From an uncultured Holophagaceae bacterium (GTDB lineage: Bacteria; Acidobacteriota; Holophagae; Holophagales; Holophagaceae), in assembly GCA_903890595.1 (NCBI GenBank), contig CAITBU010000335.1, forward strand, positions 1-15,749: a stretch of DNA of 15,749 nt, in the 5' to 3' direction. How positions within the stretch are numbered: the stretch's first letter is position 1; each line of letters opens with the position of its first letter. The notes under the pieces were generated by a model. That model made no database searches and was not told the DNA's origin. It saw only the letters and a program-made list of their open reading frames with translations. This document shows positions 15,606 through 15,749 of the stretch, one piece after another. The translations under genes were made by a program, and so were the position numbers.

Positions 15606-15654
15606 ACTGGGATAACTGGGATAACCGGGTCCCCGTTTATCTGCACTTATCCCC
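15606..15654. repeat. Inverted repeat made of 9-bp units after the ABC operon
   Basis: ACTGGGATA occurs twice in tandem (15606-15614, 15615-15623), followed by a degenerate third copy ACCGGG. The left arm (15609-15629) pairs imperfectly with 15632-15654 (GATAA and CGGG cores shared, one bulge and three mismatches). The right arm covers the stop codon of the leftward gene at the edge. It may act as a bidirectional terminator between convergent genes or be a repeat element. Confidence 0.6.
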
Positions 15655-15749
15655 ATCGAAGGCACTTTTCTTTTCTGGGAAGGGATCTTCCATCGGCACC
15701 AGCGCCGGTGGGGTGAGGGCGCAGAGGGTGACGCCGGCCAACACCAGGA
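15637..15749 (-). CDS. 3' end of an unidentified leftward gene (partial)
   Basis: On the minus strand, a frame entering at the right edge reads 36 residues to TAA at 15639-15637. The first part is hydrophobic (LVLAGVTLCALTPPALVP), the end polar (MEDPFPEKKSAFDGDKCR). The codons in the first half nearly all end in G or C, as in the neighbouring genes, and this supports this frame over two other open frames. A C-terminal membrane segment is possible. Too little is visible to name it. Confidence 0.45.
   Translation of the reverse strand, partial: LVLAGVTLCALTPPALVPMEDPFPEKKSAFDGDKCR

Overview
The window is high-GC bacterial DNA with strongly G/C-ending codons and mostly GGAGG-type ribosome binding sites. 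The gene set is a FadN-type beta-oxidation protein with its thiolase, an EF-G-like GTPase paralog, a PDZ/radical-SAM/DUF512 protein, a large multi-PAS sensor and a two-gene NitT/TauT-like ABC system. This would suit a free-living environmental bacterium, perhaps Acidobacteriota of the Holophaga/Geothrix kind. That placement is inference from style and gene content only; no rRNA or other marker is present.

Layout. 1-2243 (minus): the first 747 codons of a multi-PAS/GAF sensor that runs off the left edge. 2244-2666: a non-coding gap with an AT-rich core. 2667-4145 (minus): PDZ-radical SAM-DUF512 protein starting at TTG, with a perfect 13-bp inverted repeat just upstream. 4221-4875 (minus): an overlapping MNT-HEPN (MntA/HepT) toxin-antitoxin pair. 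4941-5002: two hairpins, the first a likely terminator. 5035-7074 (minus): EF-G-like GTPase. 7149-7178: clear rho-independent terminator of the beta-oxidation operon. 7206-11195 (minus): fadA-type thiolase, a GxxExxY gene, then fadN. 11344-12297 (plus): MoxR AAA ATPase. 12377-12430 (plus): a 17-codon leader-like ORF with the strongest ribosome binding site seen. 12486-15570 (plus): fused double permease and ABC ATPase, followed by a terminator. 15637-15749 (minus): probable 3' end of another gene, partly covered by an inverted repeat of 9-bp units.

How the genes work together. The thiolase and FadN supply the hydratase, dehydrogenase and thiolytic steps of fatty-acid beta-oxidation; no acyl-CoA dehydrogenase is visible here. 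The operon is interrupted by a GxxExxY gene (PD-(D/E)XK-like) bracketed by inverted repeats built of 9-bp units. The repeat tips coincide with the stop codons of the thiolase and of GxxExxY itself, so the unit looks like a cassette that entered between fadA and fadN without breaking either. The ABC operon has two membrane domains in one chain and an ATPase with a C-terminal AAA-associated domain, but no binding protein. It is preceded by a tiny ORF with an RHADL motif. The GxxExxY cassette and the leader-ORF/ABC locus are the best candidates for something poorly described.
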